A stretch of DNA of 64,000 nt from Streptomyces misionensis (lineage in GTDB: Bacteria; Actinomycetota; Actinomycetes; Streptomycetales; Streptomycetaceae), in contig NZ_FNTD01000004.1 in NCBI RefSeq assembly GCF_900104815.1, positions 2,868,501 through 2,932,500 of the forward strand, read 5' to 3'. The first letter of the stretch is position 1; the number at the start of each line of letters is the position of its first letter. Shown here one piece after another: positions 36,440 to 43,784 of this stretch. The position numbers and the translations under genes were made by a program. The notes beneath the pieces are model-generated. The model had not been told where the DNA came from. It did no database searches and saw nothing but the letters and a program-made list of their open reading frames with translations.

Positions 36440-36925
36440 TTACGCCTGGGGGTGGTGCGCCGGGATCGGGGGGAGGTCGCCCGTGGTCTCGTAGTCGGAG
36501 AGCATGTCGATGCGGCGGATGTGGCGCTCGTCACCCGAGAACGGGGTGGCGAGGAACACCTCGACGAACTTCGTGGCCTCCTCCGTGGTGTGCATGCGCG
36601 CACCCACGGCGACCACGTTGGCGTTGTTGTGCTGACGCCCGAGGGACGCCGTCTCCTCGCTCCAGGCCAGCGCCGCGCGCACGCCCTTCACCTTGTTCGC
36701 GGCGATCTGCTCGCCGTTGCCGGAGCCGCCGATCACGATGCCGAGGGCGTCGGCGTCCGCGGCCGTACGCTCGGCCGCCCGCAGGCAGAAGGGCGGGTAG
36801 TCGTCCTGGGCGTCGTAGATGTGCGGCCCGCAGTCGACGGGCTCGTGGCCCGCCTCCTTGAGCCACTCGACGAGGTGGTTCTTGAGTTCGTAGCCGGCAT
36901 GGTCCGAGCCGAGGTACACGCGCAT
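36440..36925 (-). CDS. rpiB: Ribose-5-phosphate isomerase B
   Basis: The 161-residue RpiB/LacAB-type isomerase interconverts ribose-5-phosphate and ribulose-5-phosphate in the pentose phosphate pathway. Visible motifs are MRVYLGSDHAGYELK, VDCGPHIYDAQDDYP and IGGSGNGEQIAANK, the mycobacterial-type active-site loop. I chose ATG 36925 because family homology begins there. The frame is open for 63 more codons upstream, but those are non-coding in character. Confidence 0.95.
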   Translation of the reverse strand: MRVYLGSDHAGYELKNHLVEWLKEAGHEPVDCGPHIYDAQDDYPPFCLRAAERTAADADALGIVIGGSGNGEQIAANKVKGVRAALAWSEETASLGRQHNNANVVAVGARMHTTEEATKFVEVFLATPFSGDERHIRRIDMLSDYETTGDLPPIPAHHPQA

Positions 36926-37046
36926 GCCACGAGTGTGACACGACGGATACGGGGCAGCAGCCCCGGGTCGGCGGCGCCCGGACGGCGAAGGAGGGGAACG
37001 CGGCGGCGCTACGAATTCCGTAGCTCGAATGTGAGCGGGACCATAG

Positions 37047-37066
37047 AACCTCAAGGGAACCTCAAG
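37047..37066 (+). repeat. 11-nt-period direct repeat AACCTCAAG upstream of permease
   Basis: AACCTCAAG occurs at 37047-37055 and 37058-37066, one helical turn apart, in the 295-bp gap between the divergent rpiB and permease genes. It is followed by GTAACAATCC. Tandem 11-nt units are typical of OmpR-type response-regulator sites, but this sequence does not match a consensus I know well. Confidence 0.4.
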
Positions 37067-37220
37067 TAACAATCCGGATTCAGAGGTTCCCGAATTCGTT
37101 CGCCTCGGATTCACTGGACCGACTCGTACACCGCTCGTACGAATCCCGTACCGGACCCCTCAACGGCACCTCCGTTCCCGTACGAGAACCCCCGCTCAAC
37201 AGGCGCAAAGGAATCCGTCC

Positions 37221-38642
37221 ATGACCCCTCCTGGTTCCGGACTTCAAGCAGGCCTCAAGAACCGCCACCTGACGATGATCGCGATCGGCGGTGTGATCGG
37301 CGCCGGCCTCTTCGTCGGCTCCAGCTCCGGCATCGCCGCGGCGGGCCCCGGCATCCTGCTGTCCTACGCCCTCGTCGGCACCCTCGTCGTCCTCGTGATG
37401 CGAATGCTGGGCGAGATGTCCGCCGCCAACCCGACCTCCGGCTCCTTCTCCGAGCACGCCGACCGCGCGCTCGGCCGCTGGGCCGGTTTCTCCATCGGGT
37501 GGCTCTACTGGTTCTTCTGGGTCGTCGTGCTCGCCGTGGAGGGGACCGCGGGTGCCAAGATCCTGTCGGGCTGGGTCCCGGCGGTGCCGCAGTGGGGCTG
37601 GGCCCTCATCGTGATGCTGGTGCTGACCGCGTCGAACCTCTTCTCCGTCGGTTCCTACGGCGAGTTCGAGTTCTGGTTCGCCGGCATCAAGGTCGTGGCG
37701 ATCGCCGCGTTCATCATCGTCGGCCTGCTCGCCATCTTCGGTGTGCTGCCGGGGGCCCACACGGACCAGGCGTCCTTCGCCAACCTCACCAACCACGGCG
37801 GATTCCTGCCACACGGTCCGGGCGCGATCCTCACGGGTGTCCTGCTGGTCGTCTTCTCCTTCATGGGTAGCGAGATCGCCACCCTGGCGGCCGGGGAGTC
37901 GGAGGACCCGCAGCGGGCGGTCACCAAGGCCACCAACAGCATCATCTGGCGCATCGGCGTCTTCTACCTGGGCTCGATCCTCGTCGTGGTCGCGCTGCTG
38001 CCGTGGAACTCCCCGTCGCTGGAGAAGGACGGCTCGTACGTCGCCGCGCTGAACTCCCTCGGCATCGCGCACGCCGGCCAGATCATGAACGTCATCGTGC
38101 TGACGGCGGTGCTGTCCTGTCTCAACTCCGGTCTGTACACGGCCTCCCGGATGGCCTTCTCGCTCGGCCAGCGCGGTGACGCCCCGAAGGCGTTCGCCCG
38201 CACCAACTCGCGCGGTGTCCCGATGGCGGCGATCCTGGCGTCGGTCGTCTTCGGCTTCGTCGCGGTCTTCTTCAACTACGAGTTCCCCGACACCGTCTTC
38301 CTCTTCCTGGTCAACTCCAGCGGCGCGGTCGCCCTGTTCGTGTGGCTGGTCATCTGCTTCTCGCAGCTGCGGATGCGCCGCATCATCCAGCGCGAGGCGC
38401 CGGAGAAGCTCATCGTGCGGATGTGGCTGTACCCGTACCTGACCTGGGCGGCGGCCGCGGTGATCGTGGCGGTCCTGGTCTACATGCTGTTCGACACCGA
38501 ACACGACGGCCGGGAGACGGTCCTGCTGTCGCTGCTGGTCGCGGCGATCGTGGTCGCCATCTCCCTGATCAAGCAGAAGGTCGCGGGCGACCGGCCGGCC
38601 CCGGCCGCCGACGCCTCGGCCGACAAGGTCTCCATCGGCTGA
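37221..38642 (+). CDS. APC-family amino acid permease (GABA/aromatic permease type)
   Basis: The 473-residue protein has 12 predicted helices and the APC signature near the N-terminus (MIAIGGVIGAGLFVGSSSGI, then LMRMLGEMSA-type motif). The mid-protein motif AAGESEDPQRAV is typical of the GabP/AroP/asparagine permease branch. It should import an amino acid or GABA by proton symport; the substrate cannot be fixed from sequence. A paralogue with the same motifs is encoded at 46185-47567. A very long perfect hairpin follows the gene. Confidence 0.92.
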   Translation: MTPPGSGLQAGLKNRHLTMIAIGGVIGAGLFVGSSSGIAAAGPGILLSYALVGTLVVLVMRMLGEMSAANPTSGSFSEHADRALGRWAGFSIGWLYWFFWVVVLAVEGTAGAKILSGWVPAVPQWGWALIVMLVLTASNLFSVGSYGEFEFWFAGIKVVAIAAFIIVGLLAIFGVLPGAHTDQASFANLTNHGGFLPHGPGAILTGVLLVVFSFMGSEIATLAAGESEDPQRAVTKATNSIIWRIGVFYLGSILVVVALLPWNSPSLEKDGSYVAALNSLGIAHAGQIMNVIVLTAVLSCLNSGLYTASRMAFSLGQRGDAPKAFARTNSRGVPMAAILASVVFGFVAVFFNYEFPDTVFLFLVNSSGAVALFVWLVICFSQLRMRRIIQREAPEKLIVRMWLYPYLTWAAAAVIVAVLVYMLFDTEHDGRETVLLSLLVAAIVVAISLIKQKVAGDRPAPAADASADKVSIG

Positions 38643-38658
38643 CCCCTCCTGACGCGCA

Positions 38659-38703
38659 GACGGCCGCGGGGCCCGACGAACTTCGTCGGGCCCCGCGGCC
38701 GTC
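38659..38703. terminator. 22-bp perfect bidirectional terminator hairpin
   Basis: Bases 38659-38680 are the exact reverse complement of 38682-38703, with a single base between. The stem folds with a small loop of GAACTTC type. It sits between the convergent permease and bioY genes, ending 16 bp before the bioY stop codon. It is among the strongest hairpins in the window. Confidence 0.85.
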
Positions 38704-38719
38704 GTACCGTGCCGGCGGA

Positions 38720-39301
38720 TCAGCGCTTGCCGGCGAACTTCCACGCGGTGGGCAGCAGACCCATCGCGAGCGCGGCCTTGAGGGCGTCGCCGATCAGGAA
38801 GGGGACGAGGCCGACCGCCGCCGCCTGGGCGAGGGAGTAGTGGGCGGCCAGGGCCAGGTACGGGACGCCGACCGCGTAGATGACGGCCGAGCCGAGGACC
38901 ATCGTGCCCGCCATGCGCAGCGGGGAGCGGTCGGCGCCGCGGCGGGCCAGGGCGCCCACGACGGCGGAGGCCAGCAGCATGCCGAGGACGTAGCCGAAGG
39001 AGACGGAACCGGAACCGGAGTCGCCGCCCGCGAACCACGGCACACCGGCCACGCCGGCCAGCGCGTACAGGGCGAGGGAGAGGAAGCCGCGGCGGGCGCC
39101 GAGCGCGGTGCCGACCAGCAGCGCGGCGAAGGTCTGACCGGTCACCGGCACCGGGGAGCCGGGCACGGGCACCGACAGCTGGGCCGCGAGGCCGGTGAGC
39201 GCGGCGCCGCCGAGCACGAGGGCGGCGTCGCGGACGCGGGACGCGGGCAGCAGATCGGCGAGGACGGCACCCGGGCGGGTGGAGACGGTGGCGGTGCTCA
39301 T
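38720..39301 (-). CDS. bioY: Biotin transporter S-component BioY
   Basis: The 193-residue membrane protein has six helices and the BioY motifs VPVPGSPVPVTGQTFAALLVG, GVAGVPWFAGG and GYVLGMLLA. BioY binds biotin and works with ECF ATPase and T components. No bioM or bioN is adjacent, so it either works alone or uses a shared ECF module encoded elsewhere. I chose ATG 39301 (MSTATVSTRP), with GGAG upstream. Confidence 0.92.
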   Translation of the reverse strand: MSTATVSTRPGAVLADLLPASRVRDAALVLGGAALTGLAAQLSVPVPGSPVPVTGQTFAALLVGTALGARRGFLSLALYALAGVAGVPWFAGGDSGSGSVSFGYVLGMLLASAVVGALARRGADRSPLRMAGTMVLGSAVIYAVGVPYLALAAHYSLAQAAAVGLVPFLIGDALKAALAMGLLPTAWKFAGKR

Positions 39302-39587
39302 GGGGACTCCGCGGGATGAAGGGGACAGGTGGGAACACCGCGACGCTATACCGGCGCCCCGAATCCGATCACCGTCAGCGCCCGACAAAGGGGTGATCGC
39401 CGACTTGGTGGGCTCCGCACAAAGTGCGCGCCTTACATCGGGCGCGGCGTGATTACGGTCACTGAGGTGGCGTGGTCCGGCAGACGCGGGCCGCATACGG
39501 CGCGTCTGTAGGTTTCCCCCAAAGGTCCGCGACCGCCCGGACGACGGCCCCTGGGCGGCGCGGGGGCCGTTTGCTAGCTTCGGGCAC

Positions 39588-39674
39588 ATGGTTGCCCAGG
39601 CCCGGTACTTCACGTCGCGTCGCTATGTCGATCTGCGGCGTCAGGGCGCGGCCACCTGTCGCCGTCCGGGATAG
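39588..39674 (+). CDS. Cysteine-containing leader peptide upstream of the ROK gene
   Basis: A 28-codon frame reads MVAQARYFTSRRYVDL, then RRQGAATCRRPG and stop. It matches the Streptomyces 'putative leader peptide' pattern (R-R-x-V-D-L-x-R followed by a late Cys) found before sulfur-metabolism genes. A -10 box TAGCTT (39575-39580) lies 7 nt before the ATG, so the message is leaderless. After the stop, GGGCGG (39674-39679) can pair with CCGCCC (39691-39696). Ribosome stalling at the Cys codon near the end could control the genes downstream. Confidence 0.7.
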   Translation: MVAQARYFTSRRYVDLRRQGAATCRRPG

Positions 39675-39748
39675 GGCGGGCCCGCTCGGTCCGCCCCGTC
39701 CCTCCCGGTTCCCGATGTGTCGGCTCCGGTCCCCGAGGACGGTCTTCC

Positions 39749-40951
39749 ATGCCCCGCAGTGCGGCCCCCACCCTCGTCTCCCCCGTTCCGCGTGCCGCCG
39801 ACCGCGACCGGCGGCGCACCAGTGCCAGCGTCGTCCTGCGGTCCGTGCTGGAGCACGGACCGGTGGCGCGCAGCACCGTGGCGCGGCTGACCGGGCTGTC
39901 GCCCGCCTCGGTGACCGAGCACTGCGCCCGGCTCGCGGCCCTCGGGCTGATCCGGGAGTCGGCCGCCCCGCGCCGCTCGGGCGGGGTGGGGCGGCCGCAT
40001 GTGCCGGTGGAGCTGGACGACGCGCGGTTCGTGGTGGGCGGGGTGCACGTGGCGGTGCCGTACACCACGGTGGCGCTGCTGGATCTGCGCGGCCGGGTGC
40101 TGGTCCGGCGGGAGTTGACGCACCGGCGGACCGAGCCGCACGGGGTGCTGGCGCGGGCCGCGGAAGGGCTCGCGGCGCTGTTCGCGCAGGTGCCGGACCG
40201 GCGGCCGCTGGGGGTCGGGGTGGCCGTCGGCGGCTGGGTGGACCGGGCGGCGGGCACCGTGGTCGCACACGAGCTGCTGGGCTGGCGGGAGGTGCCGGTA
40301 CGGGAGCTGCTCGCCGCCCGCACCGGGCTGCCCGTGCACGTCGACGGGCACGCGCGGGCACTGGTGAACGCGGAGCGGCTGTTCGGGCGGGCCCGGGGCG
40401 GCGGGAGCGTGCTGCACCTGTTCATGGGCAATGTGGTGGACGCGGCGTTCGCCACCGGCGACGAGGTGCACCACGGGCCCCGGTCCGCGGCCGGTGCCAT
40501 CGCCCATCTGCCGGTGCCGGGCGGCAGCGAGCCGTGCCCGTGCGGGCGTACCGGCTGCCTCCAGGCGGAGCTGGGCGAGCGGACGTTGTGCCGCCGGGCC
40601 CGGGAGGCCGGGATCGTGGACGCGGCCGCCCGTCCGATGCGGGTGGTGGCCGCGGCGGCGGCCGGGGACGCGGTGGCCCGGCGGCTGCTGGTGGAGCGGG
40701 CGCGGGCGACGGGACGGGCGGCCGGGCTGCTGCTCGACGTGCTCAATCCGGAGACGGTCGTGGTCACCGAGGTGGGGATCATGCACGTCCCGGAGTGCCT
40801 GGACGCGCTCCGGGACGCGGTCGGGAATTCCCGCTCCGCCTCCGTGCTGCCGACGAGTTTCATCGATTCGGTGCTGGCCGTGGCGGGTGGTTCGGTGATG
40901 CTCGACGAGCTGTTCCGCGATCCTTTGAGCGCCTCACCTGAGGGTATTTAA
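39749..40951 (+). CDS. ROK-family transcriptional regulator
   Basis: The 400-residue protein has an N-terminal winged helix (about 25-80; ARSTVARLTGLSPASVTEHC) and a ROK sugar-kinase-like domain with the zinc motif CPCGRTGCLQAE. The glycine-rich ATP-site loop looks degenerate (GVGVAVGGWVDRAAG, no clear kinase DxGxT). ROK regulators normally sense sugars or sugar phosphates. Here it stands between two Cys leader peptides and precedes a sulfonate-type ABC operon, so it may respond to an organosulfur compound, perhaps a sulfo-sugar. ATG 39749 has GAGGACGG upstream. Confidence 0.88.
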   Translation: MPRSAAPTLVSPVPRAADRDRRRTSASVVLRSVLEHGPVARSTVARLTGLSPASVTEHCARLAALGLIRESAAPRRSGGVGRPHVPVELDDARFVVGGVHVAVPYTTVALLDLRGRVLVRRELTHRRTEPHGVLARAAEGLAALFAQVPDRRPLGVGVAVGGWVDRAAGTVVAHELLGWREVPVRELLAARTGLPVHVDGHARALVNAERLFGRARGGGSVLHLFMGNVVDAAFATGDEVHHGPRSAAGAIAHLPVPGGSEPCPCGRTGCLQAELGERTLCRRAREAGIVDAAARPMRVVAAAAAGDAVARRLLVERARATGRAAGLLLDVLNPETVVVTEVGIMHVPECLDALRDAVGNSRSASVLPTSFIDSVLAVAGGSVMLDELFRDPLSASPEGI

Positions 40952-40968
40952 TTCAGAAACTCGGAATG

Positions 40969-40998
40969 TTGACACCGGTCGCCCGGCACCGGGAACAT
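40969..40998 (+). promoter_or_regulatory. Promoter of the sulfonate operon
   Basis: A consensus TTGACA -35 (40969-40974), an 18-bp spacer and GAACAT (40993-40998) as -10 lead to ATG 41006 after 7 nt. The spacing predicts a leaderless transcript starting at the second leader peptide. Confidence 0.55.
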
Positions 40999-41005
40999 GC
41001 TGGTC

Positions 41006-41056
41006 ATGAGCCCTCTCACGAGCTGTCGGACCGGCTGTCGCGCCCTCTGTTGCTGA
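41006..41056 (+). CDS. Cys-rich leader peptide MSPLTSCRTGCRALCC
   Basis: A 16-codon frame has four Cys codons, ending Cys-Cys-stop. An in-frame ATG at 40997 would add three residues. The region lies between the ROK gene and the ABC transporter gene, on the operon strand, directly after a consensus promoter. The density of Cys codons is that of an amino-acid attenuator: with low Cys-tRNA the ribosome stalls and the RNA downstream refolds. A 6-bp hairpin begins 9 nt after the stop. I do not recognise this exact peptide as a known family. Confidence 0.6.
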   Translation: MSPLTSCRTGCRALCC

Positions 41057-41064
41057 CATGTTGC

Positions 41065-41081
41065 CGCGCATGAAGTGCGCG
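41065..41081 (+). promoter_or_regulatory. Hairpin just after the Cys-rich leader
   Basis: CGCGCA (41065-41070) pairs exactly with TGCGCG (41076-41081) across a TGAAG loop. Its place right after the leader peptide stop suits an attenuator or anti-terminator element. Confidence 0.4.
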
Positions 41082-41176
41082 TTTCCGTGAATTTCGCAGG
41101 GTTTCTCAGATGCTTCTCGGTGTTTCCCCGGGTTTCTCTGCGTGCTCTCCCTGTTTCCGTTGACCGGCTCTTTTCC
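41081..41176 (+). repeat. Helically phased TTTC tracts in the operon 5' UTR
   Basis: GTTTC(C/T)-like hexamers start at 41081, 41091, 41101, 41112 (GCTTCT), 41122, 41132, 41144 (degenerate GCTCTC), 41153 and 41171 (TTTTCC). Spacings are close to 10-11 bp, one DNA turn, with one place empty. The 10-nt steps break the codon frame, so this is not a protein repeat. It may be a binding array for a regulator, curved DNA, or an unstructured pyrimidine-rich RNA segment. It ends just before the transporter gene's ribosome site. Confidence 0.6.
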
Positions 41177-41188
41177 GGGAGACCTCCC

Positions 41189-42232
41189 ATGCACCGTCGC
41201 CTCTTTCTCACCTCACTGCTGGGCGCGTCCGCCGCCACCCTGGGCGTCGCCGGCTGCGCCAAGGGCGAGGCCGCCGCCGACACCGGGGGCGCCGCCACCC
41301 GGCCGCTGTCGGCCCGGGTGCCGTCCGGCACCAGCCTGAAGATCACCTCGTACCAGGGGGTGGAGCAACTCCAGTTCAGACTGGGGAAGTTCCCGCCGTT
41401 GCCGTTCACCGTGTCCGAGTGGGTGAACCTCGCCGCCGGACCCGATGTCATCAACGCCTTCCGCGCGAGGTCCCTGGACCTCGCCAACAACGCGGGCATC
41501 CCGCCGATCCAGGCGCGGTTCCAGGGCCTCGCCGCGAAGATCGTGGCGGTCGAGCTGACCCGCAAGCCGAACTACCTCTTCGCGACCCGGCCCGGCAGCG
41601 ACATCCGCTCCGTCGCCGACTTCAAGGGCAGGCGGCTCGCCTTCTCGCAGGGGCAGGCGCAGGGCGTGGTCCTGCTGCGCGCCCTGAAGCAGGCGGGCCT
41701 GGCGTACGGCCAGGTCACGCTGGTGCCGCTGACCAGCAACCAGTTCCTGACCGCCCTGCAGTCCGGGCAGGTCGACGTGGCCCCCCTCGCCAACAGCCAG
41801 GCGCCCGCCTACCTCCAGCAGTACGCGGCTAAGGGCGCCCGCACCGTCACCACCGACGTGGTCGACCTGCTCAATCTGCTGTGGGCGCCGCAGGCCGTGC
41901 TGAACGACCCCGCCAAGGCCGCCGCCATCGCCGCCTACATCCCGCGGTGGGCCCGGGGCCAGGTGTGGCAGTACGAGCACCCGGCCGAGTGGAACGAGGA
42001 GTTCTACGTCAAGACGCAGAACCTGAGCCCCGACCAGGCCCGGTCCGTCACCGCGCTCGCCGGCAAACCGCTGTTCCCGCCCAGTTGGGACGAGGCCGTC
42101 CGCTGGGAGCAGGAGACCGCCGATCTGCTCGCGGCGGGCGGCTTCGTCCGGCACACGGACGTGACCACGCTGTTCGACCGCCGCTTCGAGGCGATCGCCG
42201 CGCGGGCCGTACCCGAGGAGTACCGGAGGTGA
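41189..42232 (+). CDS. ABC transporter substrate-binding lipoprotein, sulfonate/nitrate/taurine type
   Basis: The 347-residue exported protein has a lipoprotein signal with lipobox VAGC (Cys about residue 22). The mature part resembles SsuA/TauA (PDVINAFRARSLDLANNAGI; RRLAFSQGQAQGVVLLRALKQAG; LQSGQVDVAPLANSQA). It should capture an alkanesulfonate or similar organosulfur compound outside the cell. ATG 41189 has GGGAG upstream. The frame is open further upstream, but that is the TTTC-tract region. Confidence 0.9.
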   Translation: MHRRLFLTSLLGASAATLGVAGCAKGEAAADTGGAATRPLSARVPSGTSLKITSYQGVEQLQFRLGKFPPLPFTVSEWVNLAAGPDVINAFRARSLDLANNAGIPPIQARFQGLAAKIVAVELTRKPNYLFATRPGSDIRSVADFKGRRLAFSQGQAQGVVLLRALKQAGLAYGQVTLVPLTSNQFLTALQSGQVDVAPLANSQAPAYLQQYAAKGARTVTTDVVDLLNLLWAPQAVLNDPAKAAAIAAYIPRWARGQVWQYEHPAEWNEEFYVKTQNLSPDQARSVTALAGKPLFPPSWDEAVRWEQETADLLAAGGFVRHTDVTTLFDRRFEAIAARAVPEEYRR

Positions 42233-42237
42233 CCGCC

Positions 42238-43074
42238 GTGACCACGACGACCGCCGCGCCCGCCACCGAGGCGGGCGCGCTGCCCCCGGTCCGCCGCCGG
42301 CGCCGGCTCGCCCCCGGCCGCCGGTGGCCCGCCGCCCGGCTGGCCGGTCCCCTGCTGGTGCTCGGCGCCTGGGCCGCCGCGTCGGCCGCGGGTCAGCTCG
42401 ATCCGGCCGCGATACCGGCGCCCTGGACGGTGCTGCGCACCCTCGGCCGGCTGTGGACCGACGGCACGCTGCCCACCGATGTGCTGACCTCGCTGCGGCG
42501 GGCCGGGTACGGCTTCGCGATCGGGCTGGCCGCCGGGGTGCTGCTCGCGCTGGTCGCCGGGCTCAGCCGGATAGGCGAGGCGCTGGTCGACGGCACGGTG
42601 CAGCTCAACCGGGCGATCCCCACCCTCGGTCTGATCCCGCTGTTCATCCTCTGGCTGGGCATCGGGGAGACGTTCAAGGTCGCCATCATCGCGATCGTCG
42701 TCTACATCCCGGTCTATCTGAACACGCATGCCGCGCTGGCCGGCATCGACAGCCGGTACGTCGAACTCGCCGAGGTGCAGGGCCTGTCGAAGCTCGCGTT
42801 CGTGCGCCGGGTGGTGATCCCGGGGGCGCTGCCCGGGTTCTTCGTGGGGCTGCGGCTCGGGGTGACCGGCTCCTGGCTGGGCCTGGTGGTGCTGGAGCAG
42901 ATCAACGCCACCAGCGGCCTCGGCTATCTGATGTTCCAGGCGCAGAACTACGGCCGTACCGACATCATCCTCGTCGGCCTGCTGATCTACGGCGTGCTCG
43001 GCCTGGTCTCCGACAGCGCGGTCCGTCTCGTCGAACGGAGGGTGCTGTCATGGCGCCGCACACTGAGCAGCTGA
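42238..43074 (+). CDS. ABC transporter permease, sulfonate type
   Basis: The 278-residue SsuC-like permease has six helices and the BPD_transp EAA loop (YVELAEVQGLSKLAFVRRVV). I chose GTG 42238 because GGAGGT at 42225-42230 is spaced 7 nt from it. GTG 42229, which overlaps the upstream stop codon, would place the site too close. It ends 25 bp inside the ATPase gene, consistent with tight coupling. Confidence 0.92.
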   Translation: MTTTTAAPATEAGALPPVRRRRRLAPGRRWPAARLAGPLLVLGAWAAASAAGQLDPAAIPAPWTVLRTLGRLWTDGTLPTDVLTSLRRAGYGFAIGLAAGVLLALVAGLSRIGEALVDGTVQLNRAIPTLGLIPLFILWLGIGETFKVAIIAIVVYIPVYLNTHAALAGIDSRYVELAEVQGLSKLAFVRRVVIPGALPGFFVGLRLGVTGSWLGLVVLEQINATSGLGYLMFQAQNYGRTDIILVGLLIYGVLGLVSDSAVRLVERRVLSWRRTLSS

Positions 43075-43784
43075 CCCGGCCCGCCGTCCGGCTGCGGGAC
43101 CTGAAGCGGTCGTTCGGGGGCCGTACGGTCCTCGACGGCATCGATCTGGAGCTGCCCGCCGGACAGTTCACGGCCCTGCTGGGGCGCTCCGGTTCTGGCA
43201 AGTCCACCCTGCTGCGGGCGGTCGCCGGACTCGACCACGGGGTGACCGGGACCGGGCACGTCGCGGCGCCGCGGCGGGTGTCGGTGGCCTTCCAGGACTC
43301 CCGGCTGCTGCCCTGGCGCCGGGTGCTGGACAACGTCGTGCTGGGCCTGGACGGAAAGGGCGCGGTGGAGCGCGGCCGGGCGGCCCTCGCGGAGGTCGGG
43401 CTGGCGGGCCGGGAGCGGGCCTGGCCGGGCGAGCTGTCCGGCGGCGAGGCGCAGCGGGCCGCGCTGGCCCGTGCCCTGGTCCGGGAGCCCGAACTGCTGC
43501 TGGCCGACGAGCCGTTCGGCGCCCTGGACGCGCTGACCCGGATCCGGATGCACCATCTGCTGCGCGAGCTGTGGGAGCGCCATCGGCCCTCCGTGCTGCT
43601 GGTCACCCATGACGTGGACGAGGCGATCGTGCTCGCCGACCGGGTCCTCGTCCTGGACCGCGGCCGCATCGGACTCGATCTGGCCGTCGACCGCCCCCAC
43701 CCGCGCTCCTACCGGGAGCCGCTGCTGGGCGAGTACCGGGAGCGGCTGCTGGCCGCCCTCGGCGTCACGGAGGACCACCGGTGA
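43050..43784 (+). CDS. ABC transporter ATP-binding protein, sulfonate type
   Basis: The 244-residue SsuB-like ATPase shows Walker A GRSGSGKST (about residues 45-53), Q-loop VAFQDSRLLPW, signature LSGGEAQR (about 129-136), Walker B LLLADEPFGALD and the H-loop LVTHDVDEA. It powers the transporter with the preceding permease. ATG 43050 overlaps the permease gene. Its stop overlaps the next start (GTGA). Confidence 0.94.
   Translation: MAPHTEQLTRPAVRLRDLKRSFGGRTVLDGIDLELPAGQFTALLGRSGSGKSTLLRAVAGLDHGVTGTGHVAAPRRVSVAFQDSRLLPWRRVLDNVVLGLDGKGAVERGRAALAEVGLAGRERAWPGELSGGEAQRAALARALVREPELLLADEPFGALDALTRIRMHHLLRELWERHRPSVLLVTHDVDEAIVLADRVLVLDRGRIGLDLAVDRPHPRSYREPLLGEYRERLLAALGVTEDHR

Noticed and set aside
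37020..37220. GlnR box or PHO box for the amino-acid permease as an annotated site
   Set aside because: Only partial agreement with either consensus; kept as a low-level finding and annotated only as a direct repeat.
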